From Alphaproteobacteria bacterium (GTDB lineage: Bacteria > Pseudomonadota > Alphaproteobacteria > ATCC43930 > CGMCC-115725), in assembly GCA_019240125.1 (NCBI GenBank), contig JAFAYW010000152.1, positions 1 to 64,000 on the forward strand: a stretch of DNA of 64,000 nucleotides, read 5' to 3'. Of the stretch, positions 33,817-42,693 are shown one piece after another. The position numbers and the translations under genes are program-made. The notes under the pieces are model-generated. The model worked only from the letters and a program-made list of their open reading frames with translations. It did no database searches and was not told the origin of the DNA. The first letter of the stretch is position 1; every line of letters starts with the position of its first letter.

Positions 33817-34738
33817 CACGATTGTCCAGCTGCCGGGGGACGCGGTTCGGGTTTATGACCTGCTCGACGAGCGCAAGCGGTCGCGTGCCCGCCTGCCGAC
33901 GTTCGAACCGACCATGGAGCTGATCAATGATCGGTTCTGCCGGTATCTGCGGTCGGCCCTGCTGCACCATCTGCGGCGCCCTGTCGAGGTAAGCTGTGTT
34001 CGCATCGAATGCGTCAGTCACCGCGCCTTGCTCGAAGGCTTCAAGCTGCCGAGCTACATGACCTTGATTGGCCTGCGGCCGCTGCAAGGCGCGCTGATGA
34101 TCGAACTCGATGCACGTCTGGTAGCGGCGATCGTCGAGAGCCGGTTTGGCGGCGACGGGCGCTTTCCGGTGACAATTGCCAATCGCGAATTCAGCCCGGT
34201 TGAACAGAAATCAATGCGCCGCGTGACGGAGAGCATTCTGATGCAGCTTGCGACCGCTTGGGAGCCAGTCGGGCGCTTTGAGCCGGAGATCCTGCGCCAG
34301 GAGGTTAATCCGCAATTTGCCGGTTTCGCGGCGGTCGACGATACGATTGTCGTCAACGAGTTCGAGGTCAGGATCGAGCGGGCTGCCGGTCAGCTGGTTA
34401 TCGCCATCCCGTACTCGGCGCTGGAGCCGTTGCGCGATCAGCTCGTGGTCGACGCCCCCGAAGACTCGGCCGCGGACGATCTTCGCTGGCAGGAGACGCT
34501 GCGGGCGAGCGTGGCGCAAGCGGGGGTCACCCTGACAGCGGAACTGACGCGCATTGAGATCAGTGTAGCCGACCTGGTCTCGCTGCAACCCGGCAATGTG
34601 TTCGAGATGGACCGCAACACCACAGCCACCGTCATGGCCAACGGGATGCCGCTGTTTCGCGGTGCGTGGGGACGACGCGGGCGGACGATCGCGGTGCGCG
34701 TCGACGAGCACCTGGTTATCCCGCCAGCAGATCGGTGA
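33809..34738 (+). CDS. fliM: Flagellar motor switch protein FliM
   Basis: 309 residues. FliM is the C-ring protein that binds CheY-P and sets rotation direction. The middle (CheC-like) domain includes LPSYMTLIGLRPLQGALMIE, LDARLVAAIVESRFGGDGRF and FSPVEQKSMRRVTESILMQL. The C-terminal SpoA/FliN-like domain ends GAWGRRGRTIAVRVDEHLVI. The N-terminal CheY-binding LSQxEIDALL motif is not present in its usual form: the protein starts MSDTIVQLPGDAVRVYDLLD. It overlaps fliK. Confidence 0.92.
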   Translation: MSDTIVQLPGDAVRVYDLLDERKRSRARLPTFEPTMELINDRFCRYLRSALLHHLRRPVEVSCVRIECVSHRALLEGFKLPSYMTLIGLRPLQGALMIELDARLVAAIVESRFGGDGRFPVTIANREFSPVEQKSMRRVTESILMQLATAWEPVGRFEPEILRQEVNPQFAGFAAVDDTIVVNEFEVRIERAAGQLVIAIPYSALEPLRDQLVVDAPEDSAADDLRWQETLRASVAQAGVTLTAELTRIEISVADLVSLQPGNVFEMDRNTTATVMANGMPLFRGAWGRRGRTIAVRVDEHLVIPPADR

Positions 34739-34748
34739 ACGGCAAGTC

Positions 34749-35153
34749 ATGAAGTCCGAGCGGATCGCAGGCGTGCAAAGCACCATTAAGGGACCGCCCG
34801 CCAACCAACTGGCCTTTGCCAGTTTGGAAAACAACGGCGAGGGCACGGCGCTGGAAACGGCGACCGACGAGACGCCGGCTGGGGTTACACCGGCGCGCCT
34901 CGATCTCGTGATGGATGTGCCGGTGTGGCTCTCGGTCGAACTCGGCCGCACCGAGACGGCGATCAGAGAGGTCGTCGGGCTCAGCCGCGGTTCCGTCATC
35001 GAGCTGGATCGGGGGCCCGGCGCGCCACTGGATGTGCGGGTGAACGGAGTCCTGATCGGGCGCGGCGAGATCGTGCTGATCAACGAAGAGCGATTGGGGC
35101 TGCGGTTCCTGGAAGTGGTGAGCCCGTCGGAGCGGGTGAAGGGATCGGATTAG
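34749..35153 (+). CDS. fliN: Flagellar motor switch protein FliN
   Basis: 134 residues from the ATG at 34749. A longer frame upstream overlaps fliM and is not needed. An N-terminal variable region of about 50 residues precedes the SpoA domain: DLVMDVPVWLSVELGRTETA, IREVVGLSRGSVIELDRGPG and VNGVLIGRGEIVLINEERLG, typical for FliN. With FliM and FliG it forms the C ring and also docks the FliH-FliI export complex. The stop is ten bases from fliM. Confidence 0.93.
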   Translation: MKSERIAGVQSTIKGPPANQLAFASLENNGEGTALETATDETPAGVTPARLDLVMDVPVWLSVELGRTETAIREVVGLSRGSVIELDRGPGAPLDVRVNGVLIGRGEIVLINEERLGLRFLEVVSPSERVKGSD

Positions 35154-35204
35154 GAGGCGGCGGGTTCGGGGGAGCTGCTGGTCGCGTCGGGGGACGCGGC
35201 TGGA

Positions 35205-35489
35205 ATGCCGCAAGGTCGGGGGATCGAGTTGGGGTTGTCACAGGCCTCTCACGACGCGTTGCTGACGCTCGTCTATGTCGCCGGGCCGATGCTCTGCGTC
35301 ATAATGGTGATCGGCGTGATCGTCAGCGTCTTTCTGGCGGTAACGCAGCTGAATGAGCCGACGCTCAGCTTCGTGCCGAAATTTCTCGGCACGATCCTGG
35401 CGCTTGTGCTGCTGGGACCCTGGCTGCTGCATCATCTCGAGGAATTCACTATCCAGATCCTGACGGGTCTGCCCGGGATCGCGTCATGA
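35205..35489 (+). CDS. fliQ: Flagellar export-gate protein FliQ, copy 1 (upstream of flhA)
   Basis: 94 residues from the ATG at 35205 (a TTG at 35229 is also possible). FliQ is a two-span protein in the FliP5Q4R1 export gate. Hydrophobic spans: VYVAGPMLCVIMVIGVIVSV and FLGTILALVLLGPWLLHHLE, joined by the family-defining loop TQLNEPTLSFVPKF. This copy matches the canonical FliQ consensus better than the other one, at 44829. It sits between fliN and flhA, 13 bases before flhA, an order recalled from rhizobial loci. Confidence 0.9.
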   Translation: MPQGRGIELGLSQASHDALLTLVYVAGPMLCVIMVIGVIVSVFLAVTQLNEPTLSFVPKFLGTILALVLLGPWLLHHLEEFTIQILTGLPGIAS

Positions 35490-35502
35490 AGCCGAGCGCG
35501 AC

Positions 35503-37623
35503 ATGAACTCTGCGACCTCAGTCCTTACGCCGCGGCTATCGTTTGGCACGCTGCGGCAGAACCTGACCTCGATGGTCGGGCCGGCGGCCTTTGTCCTGAT
35601 CCTGGCGATGGTGATCGTGCCGTTGCCGCCGCTGGCGCTCGATTTTTTCTTTACCTTCAATATCTGCTTCGGGCTGATGATCCTGCTGGCGGCGCTGTAC
35701 ACGGCGAAGTCCACCGACTTTGCCGCGTTTCCGACGCTGCTGTTGATGACGACATTGTTGCGGTTGGCTCTCAATGTTGCCGCCGCGCGAGTCATCCTGC
35801 TTGACGGCTATATGGGCTCCGACGCCGCCGGAAGGGTCATCGAGTCATTCGGCGCGTTTGTCATCGGCGGCAATTACGCGGTCGGCATCGCGGTCTTTGC
35901 GATCCTGATCATCATCAATTTCGTCGTCATCACCAAAGGCGCCGGCCGCATCGCCGAGGTCGCGGCCCGGTTTGTGCTCGACGGCATGCCCGGCAAGCAG
36001 ATGGCGATCGACGCCGATCTGAACGCCGGGCTGATCAATCAGGAAGAGGCCACCAGGCGGCGTCAGGACGTGTCGCGCGAAGCTGATTTCTTCGGCGCGA
36101 TGGACGGCGCCAGCAAGTTTGTACGCGGTGACGCAGTGGCGGCCGTATTGATTCTGTTCATCAACTTGATCGGCGGCCTTATCATCGGCGTGTGGCAGCA
36201 CGAGCTGAGCCTTGCCGAGGCGGCGCAGACCTACACCCTGCTGACCGTAGGTGACGGGCTGGTGGCGCAAATCCCGGCGCTGGTGATTTCCTCGGCGGCG
36301 GGCGTCATCGTCAGCCGGGTGACGACCGGCCACGATGTTGGCGGCCAGATCATCTCGCAATTCGCCAATTATCCGAAAGCGTGGATGCTGGCGTCGGGAA
36401 TAGTCGGACTGTTCGGATTGATCCCGGGCATGCCGCATGTGCCGTTTGTCGCCTTTGCCGGTGTGCTTGGCGGTACCGGCTGGTGGATCGATCGCGAGCA
36501 GCGGCGAGCCGCGCAGGCGCCGCCCGCGCCACCACTGCCGCAGCCCGATAGCGGCGAGATCGATATCGGGGTCGTCGAACTGGTCGAACCGCTGGAAGTG
36601 CAGCTCGGTTATCGCCTCGTCGGATTGGTCAGCAATGAGCGCGACGGCGGCCTTCTGCGCCGCTTGCGCGCGGTGCGGCGGCAGGTGTCGCGTGAGTTCG
36701 GCTATCTCGTTCCGGTGGTCCATGTGCGCGACAATCCGGACCTGAAATCGACCGGCTATCGCATCCTGATCCATGGCGTCGAACGCGCGTCGGGCGAGGT
36801 GTTCCCCGATCGGCTGATGGCGATGTCGACCGGGCGCGTGTTGCGCGAGGTGCACGGCAGCCCGACGCGCGATCCGGTGTTTGGGCGTCCGGCTTTATGG
36901 GTCATGCCGGCGGCGGCCGAGGAGGCGCGCGGCTCGGGCTACACCGTGTTCGACGCGCCGGTGATCATCGCGACGCATTTCGAGCGCGTCATCCGCGAAA
37001 ACATTGACGGCTTGTTTGGGCGCGGCGAACTGGAGGCAGTGCTGAAGCATCTCGGCACGTTGATGCCGAAAATCGTCGAGGAATTGACACCCAAGGTGAT
37101 GTCGCTAACGGTCGTGCACAATGTGCTGACCGGCCTCCTCGCCGAACATGTGCCGATCCGTGATTTGCGCACCATCATCAGTACGCTGATCGAGGCTGGT
37201 GGCACGGCGCAGGAGCCGCGCGCGCTGCTGCAATTCGTCCGGCAGCGGCTTGGTGGCTTCATCGTCCAGACGCTGTTCGGCGCGATCGATGAATTGAAGG
37301 TGCTGGCCCTTGAGAGCGGGCTCGAGCGCCTGTTGCACGACGTCGTGAGGCTCGCCGCCAATAGCATCTCCTATGATGTCGAACCAACCCTGGCCGCCGA
37401 GGTGCAGATGCAGGCGGCCGCCAGCGCGGCACGGTTTGAGGCGGCGGGGTCGAACGCGGTGGTTCTGGTTCGGCCGGAATTGCGTGAGTGTGTCCTGCAC
37501 CTGCTGCGCCCGGTGCACCCGCGAATAAGCGTGCTCGGCTTTTCCGAAGTTCCACCGGCAAAGCGGATCAAGGTGGTCGAGCTGCTCGGCCGGGCTCCGG
37601 AGGGCCCCGCGCGTGCCGGATAA
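35503..37623 (+). CDS. flhA: Flagellar export apparatus protein FlhA
   Basis: 706 residues, the normal size. Eight membrane spans lie in the first 330 residues; the FHIPEP-family signature region follows FFGAMDGASKFVRGDAVAAV (near residue 200). The C-terminal cytoplasmic domain, which binds chaperone-substrate complexes, includes ARGSGYTVFDAPVIIATHFE and FIVQTLFGAIDELKVLALES. FlhA forms the nonameric ring of the export gate and uses proton motive force. It overlaps the start of fliA by 11 bases, and no flhF/flhG follows. Confidence 0.96.
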   Translation: MNSATSVLTPRLSFGTLRQNLTSMVGPAAFVLILAMVIVPLPPLALDFFFTFNICFGLMILLAALYTAKSTDFAAFPTLLLMTTLLRLALNVAAARVILLDGYMGSDAAGRVIESFGAFVIGGNYAVGIAVFAILIIINFVVITKGAGRIAEVAARFVLDGMPGKQMAIDADLNAGLINQEEATRRRQDVSREADFFGAMDGASKFVRGDAVAAVLILFINLIGGLIIGVWQHELSLAEAAQTYTLLTVGDGLVAQIPALVISSAAGVIVSRVTTGHDVGGQIISQFANYPKAWMLASGIVGLFGLIPGMPHVPFVAFAGVLGGTGWWIDREQRRAAQAPPAPPLPQPDSGEIDIGVVELVEPLEVQLGYRLVGLVSNERDGGLLRRLRAVRRQVSREFGYLVPVVHVRDNPDLKSTGYRILIHGVERASGEVFPDRLMAMSTGRVLREVHGSPTRDPVFGRPALWVMPAAAEEARGSGYTVFDAPVIIATHFERVIRENIDGLFGRGELEAVLKHLGTLMPKIVEELTPKVMSLTVVHNVLTGLLAEHVPIRDLRTIISTLIEAGGTAQEPRALLQFVRQRLGGFIVQTLFGAIDELKVLALESGLERLLHDVVRLAANSISYDVEPTLAAEVQMQAAASAARFEAAGSNAVVLVRPELRECVLHLLRPVHPRISVLGFSEVPPAKRIKVVELLGRAPEGPARAG

Positions 37624-38404
37624 TGGGATGCCGGATACCGTTGAGGCGCCGGTCATCGCTCGCGCCGCGGCGGAGTACGAGGCGGTGTCGACCGCTGGCC
37701 TTGACGAGAGCGAGGTGATCCGCCGCTACGCGCCGCTGGTGAAGAAAATCGCCACGCATCTCAAAGGCCGCCTGCCAGAGGCTGTGCAGGTCGACGATCT
37801 GTTCCAAGCCGGGCTGATCGCGGTGTTGCGCGTCATGCGCAGGGACGGAATGTCACTCGGCGGCATGCCGCCATTTTCGCTCCACCGCATCATCACCAAC
37901 GCGATGATCGACGAGGCCCGGCGTGACACCTGGGCGCCGGTGCGCACGGTGCGCCTGGCGCAGAACGCCGGTCGGGCGATGCGGCTGGTCAAGCAGCGCC
38001 TTGGCCGCGACGGTACCGATGAGGAAATCGCCGAAGCGATGGGCATCGCACTGGCCGATTACCACCAGCTGCTGGTCGAGGTTGCCGGCATAAGGCTGAC
38101 CCCGCTTGAGCGGTTCGAAGATGCCAACGAGCCACAGGCCGATGACGATCAGCATGCCGACCTCGATCGCAGCCAGATGCTCTCGGTGTTGACCGAGGCG
38201 GTCGCGTCACTGCCGGAGCGAGAGCGGACGATCGTCTCACTCTACTACGAGCACGAATTGAACATGGACGAGGTCGGTAAGGTGCTGGGCATCGACAAAT
38301 CGACGGTGTGCCGGGCGCATGGCCGCGCCTTGCTGAATTTGCGCGTTGCACTCGGCGACTGGGTGACGGCGCGGCACAGCATCAGCGGCGAGCGGGGAGA
38401 TTAG
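37613..38404 (+). CDS. fliA: Flagellar sigma factor FliA (sigma-28)
   Basis: 263 residues from a GTG at 37613 after GGAGGG (a start at ATG 37628 is possible). FliA directs RNA polymerase to late flagellar genes such as flagellin. Region 2 has RRYAPLVKKIATHLKGRLPE, VDDLFQAGLIAVLRVMRRDG and PPFSLHRIITNAMIDEARRD; region 3 has LVKQRLGRDGTDEEIAEAMG; region 4 has SLPERERTIVSLYYEHELNM and the helix-turn-helix MDEVGKVLGIDKSTVCRAHGRAL. It is embedded in the cluster between flhA and motA. No anti-sigma FlgM is seen in the window. Confidence 0.93.
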   Translation: MPDNGMPDTVEAPVIARAAAEYEAVSTAGLDESEVIRRYAPLVKKIATHLKGRLPEAVQVDDLFQAGLIAVLRVMRRDGMSLGGMPPFSLHRIITNAMIDEARRDTWAPVRTVRLAQNAGRAMRLVKQRLGRDGTDEEIAEAMGIALADYHQLLVEVAGIRLTPLERFEDANEPQADDDQHADLDRSQMLSVLTEAVASLPERERTIVSLYYEHELNMDEVGKVLGIDKSTVCRAHGRALLNLRVALGDWVTARHSISGERGD

Positions 38405-38407
38405 GCG

Positions 38408-39220
38408 GTGGATTTTCTCTCCATAGGCGGAATTATTCTGGCGTTCGCTTCGGTGCTGCTCACGATGGTGATCGATGGCGGCAATCTGGGTGCGCTGGTG
38501 CAGGATTCGGCTGCGCTGATTGTGTTCGGCGGCACCATCGGAGCCGTGTTGCTGCAAACCCCGCTCAGCGCCTTTTTGCGTGGCGTGAAGATGGGGTTGT
38601 GGGTCTTCCTTCCGCCCAAGGACGACCGTGCCGAGCAGCTTAAGAACGTGACAGACTGGCTGCGGATCGCGCGCCACCAGTTCGTACTGGCGCTCGACCC
38701 GGTGGCGGACCAGCAGACTGATCCGTTTATCCGCCAGGGGCTGCGCATGATCGTCGACGGCATCGAGGCGCCGCAAATCCGTACGATGCTCGAGGCGATC
38801 ATATCGACCCGAGCGCATGAGGAGATGCACGGCGCGGAGATGTATGAGGCGATGGGCGGATATGCCCCTACCGTCGGCATTCTCGGTGCTGTGATGGGCC
38901 TTATCACCGTGATGTCGCATCTTGACGATCCCTCCAAACTGGGCAGTGGCATCGCCACTGCGTTCGTCGCCACGGTGTACGGCGTTGCCTTTGCCAACCT
39001 GATCTGCCTGCCCATCGCCAGCAAACTGAAGTTTCACGTGCGCCGGCGGATACGCCGGCTGGAACTGATCGCCGAGGGGATGGTCGGCATCGCGATCCTC
39101 GAAAGCCCGCTGCAGCTCGAAATGAAATTGCGCGGCTATCTCGACGGGAACGCGATGGAAGCGCCGGAGCGCGACGGTGGGCGGGAGGCAGGTGACGTGT
39201 CGCCCGCGCCGGCCACGTGA
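38408..39220 (+). CDS. motA: Flagellar motor stator protein MotA
   Basis: 270 residues from a GTG at 38408. MotA with MotB forms the proton-driven stator. Visible: four membrane spans, with the last two around MYEAMGGYAPTVGILGAVMG (the TVGILGAVxG motif) and GIATAFVATVYGVAFANLIC; a large cytoplasmic loop between spans 2 and 3; and PIASKLKFHVRRRIRRLELI at the C-terminal tail. The gene follows fliA by three bases. Confidence 0.95.
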   Translation: MDFLSIGGIILAFASVLLTMVIDGGNLGALVQDSAALIVFGGTIGAVLLQTPLSAFLRGVKMGLWVFLPPKDDRAEQLKNVTDWLRIARHQFVLALDPVADQQTDPFIRQGLRMIVDGIEAPQIRTMLEAIISTRAHEEMHGAEMYEAMGGYAPTVGILGAVMGLITVMSHLDDPSKLGSGIATAFVATVYGVAFANLICLPIASKLKFHVRRRIRRLELIAEGMVGIAILESPLQLEMKLRGYLDGNAMEAPERDGGREAGDVSPAPAT

Positions 39221-39247
39221 CGGGCAGGCCGGAGACGGAGACATTCC

Positions 39248-40234
39248 ATGCATTTTGAGGAAAAGCCACCCAATCACGAGCGCTGGATCATCTCATACGC
39301 CGATTTCACGACGCTGCTGCTCGCCACCTTTGTCGTCATGTACGCGGTGTCGAGCATCAATTCGTCGAAGTTCCAGGAGATGGCCGAGGCATTCTCCACT
39401 GCCTTTATCGGCCGCACCGTCACCTTGGATTCGACCGGGCTTGGCGCGCCGAACAAAGCGCCGTTCGACTTTATGCCGTCGCCCGTGCACGTTCCGGTGG
39501 TGACCCGGCAGGAGGAGATCAAGAACCTGCCGATCGCTCTGCGCCAGGAGAATGCGCTGCGTGCCATGCCGCAGGGCGAAACCGACAAGACGGCGCCCGT
39601 CTTGAAACAAGGTGATTTCAAACTGCCGCCGATCGATATCCGCCGCCTGACCGAGCATCACGCGCGCGAACTCGATGCCGCGTATGAAAAGCTGACGCAG
39701 GCATTGTCTTCGCTGATCGGGAAGGGTGAGGTGCAGGTGTCATTGCAGAGTCTCGGCGTCGTCATCGACATCAACGACGTATTGCTGTTCAGCAGCGGCA
39801 AGGCGCAGCTGACCTCGGATGCGTTGCCGCTGATCGATCAGGTGGCCGGCATTTTGAAAGGGCTGCCGTATCAGATTCAGGTCAATGGCTTCACCGACAA
39901 CGCGCCGATTCATAATCCGCAATTCGATTCCAATTGGGATCTGTCGGCGACACGCGCGATCTCGGTGGTGAAACGGTTTGTCTCGGCCGGGGTCGACCCC
40001 GGTCTGATCGTCGGCGCAGGGTTTGGCGAGTATCACCCGGTCGTCTCCAACAGCACGCCAGAAGGCAAGGCGCAAAACCGCCGGGTATCGATTGTGGTGG
40101 TATCGCCCGCCGAGGATGAAAGCGCCATGAAGGTACGGTTGTTCGGTGGTGATGCGAAGCATGTTTCGACCAGTCCGATGCCGTCCGTAGGTGCAGTTAA
40201 ACGTGGCGATGCGCCGCTTGGCGCCGCCAGGTGA
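39248..40234 (+). CDS. motB: Flagellar motor stator protein MotB
   Basis: 328 residues. The N-terminus HERWIISYADFTTLLLATFV carries the proton-accepting aspartate in the YADF motif at the start of the single span. A periplasmic linker follows, then the OmpA-like peptidoglycan-binding domain with LPYQIQVNGFTDNAPIHNPQ and NWDLSATRAISVVKRFVSAG, GFGEYHP and QNRRVSIVV. The motAB pair is complete, anchoring the stator to the cell wall. Confidence 0.95.
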   Translation: MHFEEKPPNHERWIISYADFTTLLLATFVVMYAVSSINSSKFQEMAEAFSTAFIGRTVTLDSTGLGAPNKAPFDFMPSPVHVPVVTRQEEIKNLPIALRQENALRAMPQGETDKTAPVLKQGDFKLPPIDIRRLTEHHARELDAAYEKLTQALSSLIGKGEVQVSLQSLGVVIDINDVLLFSSGKAQLTSDALPLIDQVAGILKGLPYQIQVNGFTDNAPIHNPQFDSNWDLSATRAISVVKRFVSAGVDPGLIVGAGFGEYHPVVSNSTPEGKAQNRRVSIVVVSPAEDESAMKVRLFGGDAKHVSTSPMPSVGAVKRGDAPLGAAR

Positions 40235-40258
40235 GATTGCAGCGCGGCGACGCCTGCT

Positions 40259-40534
40259 ATGGCCGGCAAAAACGACAGTGCGAAAAAGCCCGCCAAATCC
40301 CGGCAGCCGGGTGCGTTGCGACCAGTATTGCTGGCGGGCGGTTTGGGTTTGCTGTGGTTTGCCGAGACACCCATGGCCGGGCTTACCGACCAAGGGCCGA
40401 TGTGGTCGGTCAGCGCGATCGTCGGTATTCGCCTCCTGGCGGATTTTGTCGGTGGCTGGGTCGTCGTGTCGCTGTTGCGGCTCGGTGTCGCGATCGCACG
40501 CTATGTGATCAGCCGCACCCGTGCTGCGGCCTAA
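40259..40534 (+). CDS. Small membrane protein between motB and fliH
   Basis: 91 residues: a basic N-terminus (MAGKNDSAKKPAKSRQPGAL), then two hydrophobic stretches (RPVLLAGGLGLLWFAETPMA and LADFVGGWVVVSLLRLGVAI). It matches no flagellar family I know. It sits in the operon 24 bases after motB and ends just before the fliH start. It could be a stator accessory or an assembly protein, inferred from place only. Confidence 0.6.
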   Translation: MAGKNDSAKKPAKSRQPGALRPVLLAGGLGLLWFAETPMAGLTDQGPMWSVSAIVGIRLLADFVGGWVVVSLLRLGVAIARYVISRTRAAA

Positions 40535-40544
40535 GGATCGCGAG

Positions 40545-41348
40545 GTGACAGCGCATCACGGCGCGCCCATGCCGTCGATCCTGCCATGGCAATATCCGTC
40601 GCTTGATGGCGAGGTGATCACGGAGCTGGTGCCGGAACCGGTGCCGCAGGAGCCACCAGCGGCACCCGTGCAAACCGCGCTGCCGCTCGAGATGGTAGCC
40701 GTCGAAGCACCCGCGGAGCCGGTCAGCCACGTGCTGCCGGACGCCAATCCTGCCACCGCCTATCATGAGGCGATCGAGCGCGGCCATGCGGAAGGATATG
40801 AGCGCGGGGTCGAGGAAGGCAGTATGGCCGCCTATGCCGCCGGCTTTGCCGAAGGCCGCGCGGCCGGTGAGGCGGCACTGGCGGGCCAGGTTGCCCGGCT
40901 TGTCTCTGTTATCGCAAACCTGTCGGCGCCGATCGCGACGTTCGACCGGGCGGTGGAGGATGCGGTCGTGGCTCTGGCGCTTGAGGTGGCACGTTGCGTC
41001 ATCGGGGGTGAGGTGGCGCGCTCGCGCGAATACCTCGTGCGGTTGGTGCACGAAGCGATCGCCAAGGTGCCGATCGGCATGACGCAACTGCGTCTGCTCC
41101 TGAACCCTGGCGACCTCGATCTGGTCCGCAAGCTGGCGCCTGACATCGAGGAGCACGGCGGCGTCCTGGTCGGCGACGACAACATCGAGGCGGGCGGCTG
41201 CGTGATTTTTGCTGATGTCGAAGGTGGTGCCGGCTCCGATCGGCGCTGGCGGTCGCGTAGTGCGGAGGGCGCGACACAGGTCGATCTGACACTGCCCTTC
41301 CGCTGGCGCGCTGTCCTGCAAAGCTTGTTTGAGGGGGCGGATGACTGA
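40545..41348 (+). CDS. fliH: Flagellar export ATPase regulator FliH
   Basis: 267 residues from a GTG at 40545 after AAGGATCGCGA (an open frame starts 24 bases further upstream). FliH binds and restrains FliI and links it to the C ring. The N-terminal SILPWQYPSLDG resembles the FliN-binding tip; the long middle has GHAEGYERGVEEGSMAAYAA with the glycine-spaced GxxxG repeats (AAGFAEGRAAGEAALAG) typical of FliH. The C-terminal domain has LALEVARCVIGGEVARSREY and LLLNPGDLDLVRKLAPDIEE. It overlaps fliI by eight bases. Confidence 0.85.
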   Translation: MTAHHGAPMPSILPWQYPSLDGEVITELVPEPVPQEPPAAPVQTALPLEMVAVEAPAEPVSHVLPDANPATAYHEAIERGHAEGYERGVEEGSMAAYAAGFAEGRAAGEAALAGQVARLVSVIANLSAPIATFDRAVEDAVVALALEVARCVIGGEVARSREYLVRLVHEAIAKVPIGMTQLRLLLNPGDLDLVRKLAPDIEEHGGVLVGDDNIEAGGCVIFADVEGGAGSDRRWRSRSAEGATQVDLTLPFRWRAVLQSLFEGADD

Positions 41349-42693
41349 GCTGCAGTCGTTCGTGGACACGCAACGGCTACTTGACGGGCTGGAACGCTAT
41401 CGCGCGCGGTTGGCCGGCAGGGGTAGCGGTGTGATTGTGCAAGGCAGCCTGATGCGCACCGTCGGCCTCGTCATGGAAGCGCGCGGTATCCATGTCGCGA
41501 TCGGCGAGCGCTGCTTTATCGAGAACGAAGATAAGCGCCTAGTCTCGGCCGAGGTCGTGGGCTTCGACGGCGACCGTGTGTTGTTGATGGCGGAGACCCG
41601 TGCCGATGGGCTGGCGCCGGGGGCACGGGTGATCCCCGGCGGCGGCACGATGGAAGTCGGTGTCGGGGACGAGCTGCTGGGTCGTGTCATCGACAGCAGC
41701 GGTCAGCCGATCGACGGGCACGGGCCGGTCAAATGCTCCGAGCGGCTGCCGCTGTTCGGGCATTCGATCAATCCGATGCGCCGCGCCCTGGTCGAGCAGC
41801 CGCTCGATGTCGGCGTGCGGGCGATCAACGCGCTGTTTACGGTCGGTCGCGGTGCGCGGCTCGGGCTGTTTGCCGGCAGCGGTGTCGGCAAGAGCGTGTT
41901 GCTCGGGATGATGGCGCGCTACACCAGCGCCGATGTTGTGGTGGTCGGCCTGATTGGCGAGCGCAGCCGCGAGGTGAAGGAGTTTGTCGAACGCATCCTT
42001 GGCGCCGGACTGAAGAAGGCGGTGGTGGTGGCCGCGCCAGCCAGCGACTCCGCTCTGGCGCGGGTGCACGGGGCGTACCGTGCGACCGCGATAGCCGAGT
42101 ATTTTCGTGACCGCGGGCAACACGTCCTGCTGCTGATGGATTCGCTGACACGGCTGGCCATGGCACAGCGCGAGATCGGCCTGGCAGTGGGTGAAATCCC
42201 CGCCAGCCGCGGCTATCCCGCGACGGTTTTCGGCCGTATTGCGTCCTTGTGCGAACGGGCCGGTAATGGCGCGGATGACAATGGCAGCATCACCGCCTTT
42301 TACACCGTGCTGATCGAAGCCGATGACCCGAACGACCCGATCGGTGACGCGGCGCGGTCGATCCTCGACGGCCATCTCGTATTGTCGCGAGGCTTGGCCG
42401 ATCGCGGCCATTTCCCGGCGATCGATGTCGGCGCGTCGGTGAGCCGGGTGATGCCGGCGGTCGTGCGGCGCGACCAGATCGTCCGGACGCAGCGGTTCAA
42501 GCAGCTTTACACGCGGTTCGAGGAAAGTCGCGACATGATCGCGATTGGTGGCTATCGCGCCGGTAACGATGCCGAACTCGATCGCGCCGTTGCGTTGCAA
42601 CCGACGATGGACGCCTTTCTTTGCCAGGATATGACCAGCGCCATAGCGCTCGCGGACAGTGTCGCTGCCCTGGCGGGAGTATTGGGTGAATGA
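41341..42693 (+). CDS. fliI: Flagellum-specific ATP synthase FliI
   Basis: 450 residues from the ATG at 41341. FliI is the hexameric ATPase of the flagellar export system, related to F1 beta. Walker A GLFAGSGVGKSVLLG at about 176-190; VVVGLIGERSREVKEFVERI; Walker B HVLLLMDSLTRLAMAQREIG near 260; and AVGEIPASRGYPATVFGRIA. All catalytic elements are intact. It is overlapped by fliJ (ATGA). Confidence 0.97.
   Translation: MTELQSFVDTQRLLDGLERYRARLAGRGSGVIVQGSLMRTVGLVMEARGIHVAIGERCFIENEDKRLVSAEVVGFDGDRVLLMAETRADGLAPGARVIPGGGTMEVGVGDELLGRVIDSSGQPIDGHGPVKCSERLPLFGHSINPMRRALVEQPLDVGVRAINALFTVGRGARLGLFAGSGVGKSVLLGMMARYTSADVVVVGLIGERSREVKEFVERILGAGLKKAVVVAAPASDSALARVHGAYRATAIAEYFRDRGQHVLLLMDSLTRLAMAQREIGLAVGEIPASRGYPATVFGRIASLCERAGNGADDNGSITAFYTVLIEADDPNDPIGDAARSILDGHLVLSRGLADRGHFPAIDVGASVSRVMPAVVRRDQIVRTQRFKQLYTRFEESRDMIAIGGYRAGNDAELDRAVALQPTMDAFLCQDMTSAIALADSVAALAGVLGE

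Noticed and set aside
35205-35489. Copy 1 fliQ as a random hydrophobic frame
   Set aside because: The TLSFVPK loop, two-span layout and position before flhA are all FliQ-specific.
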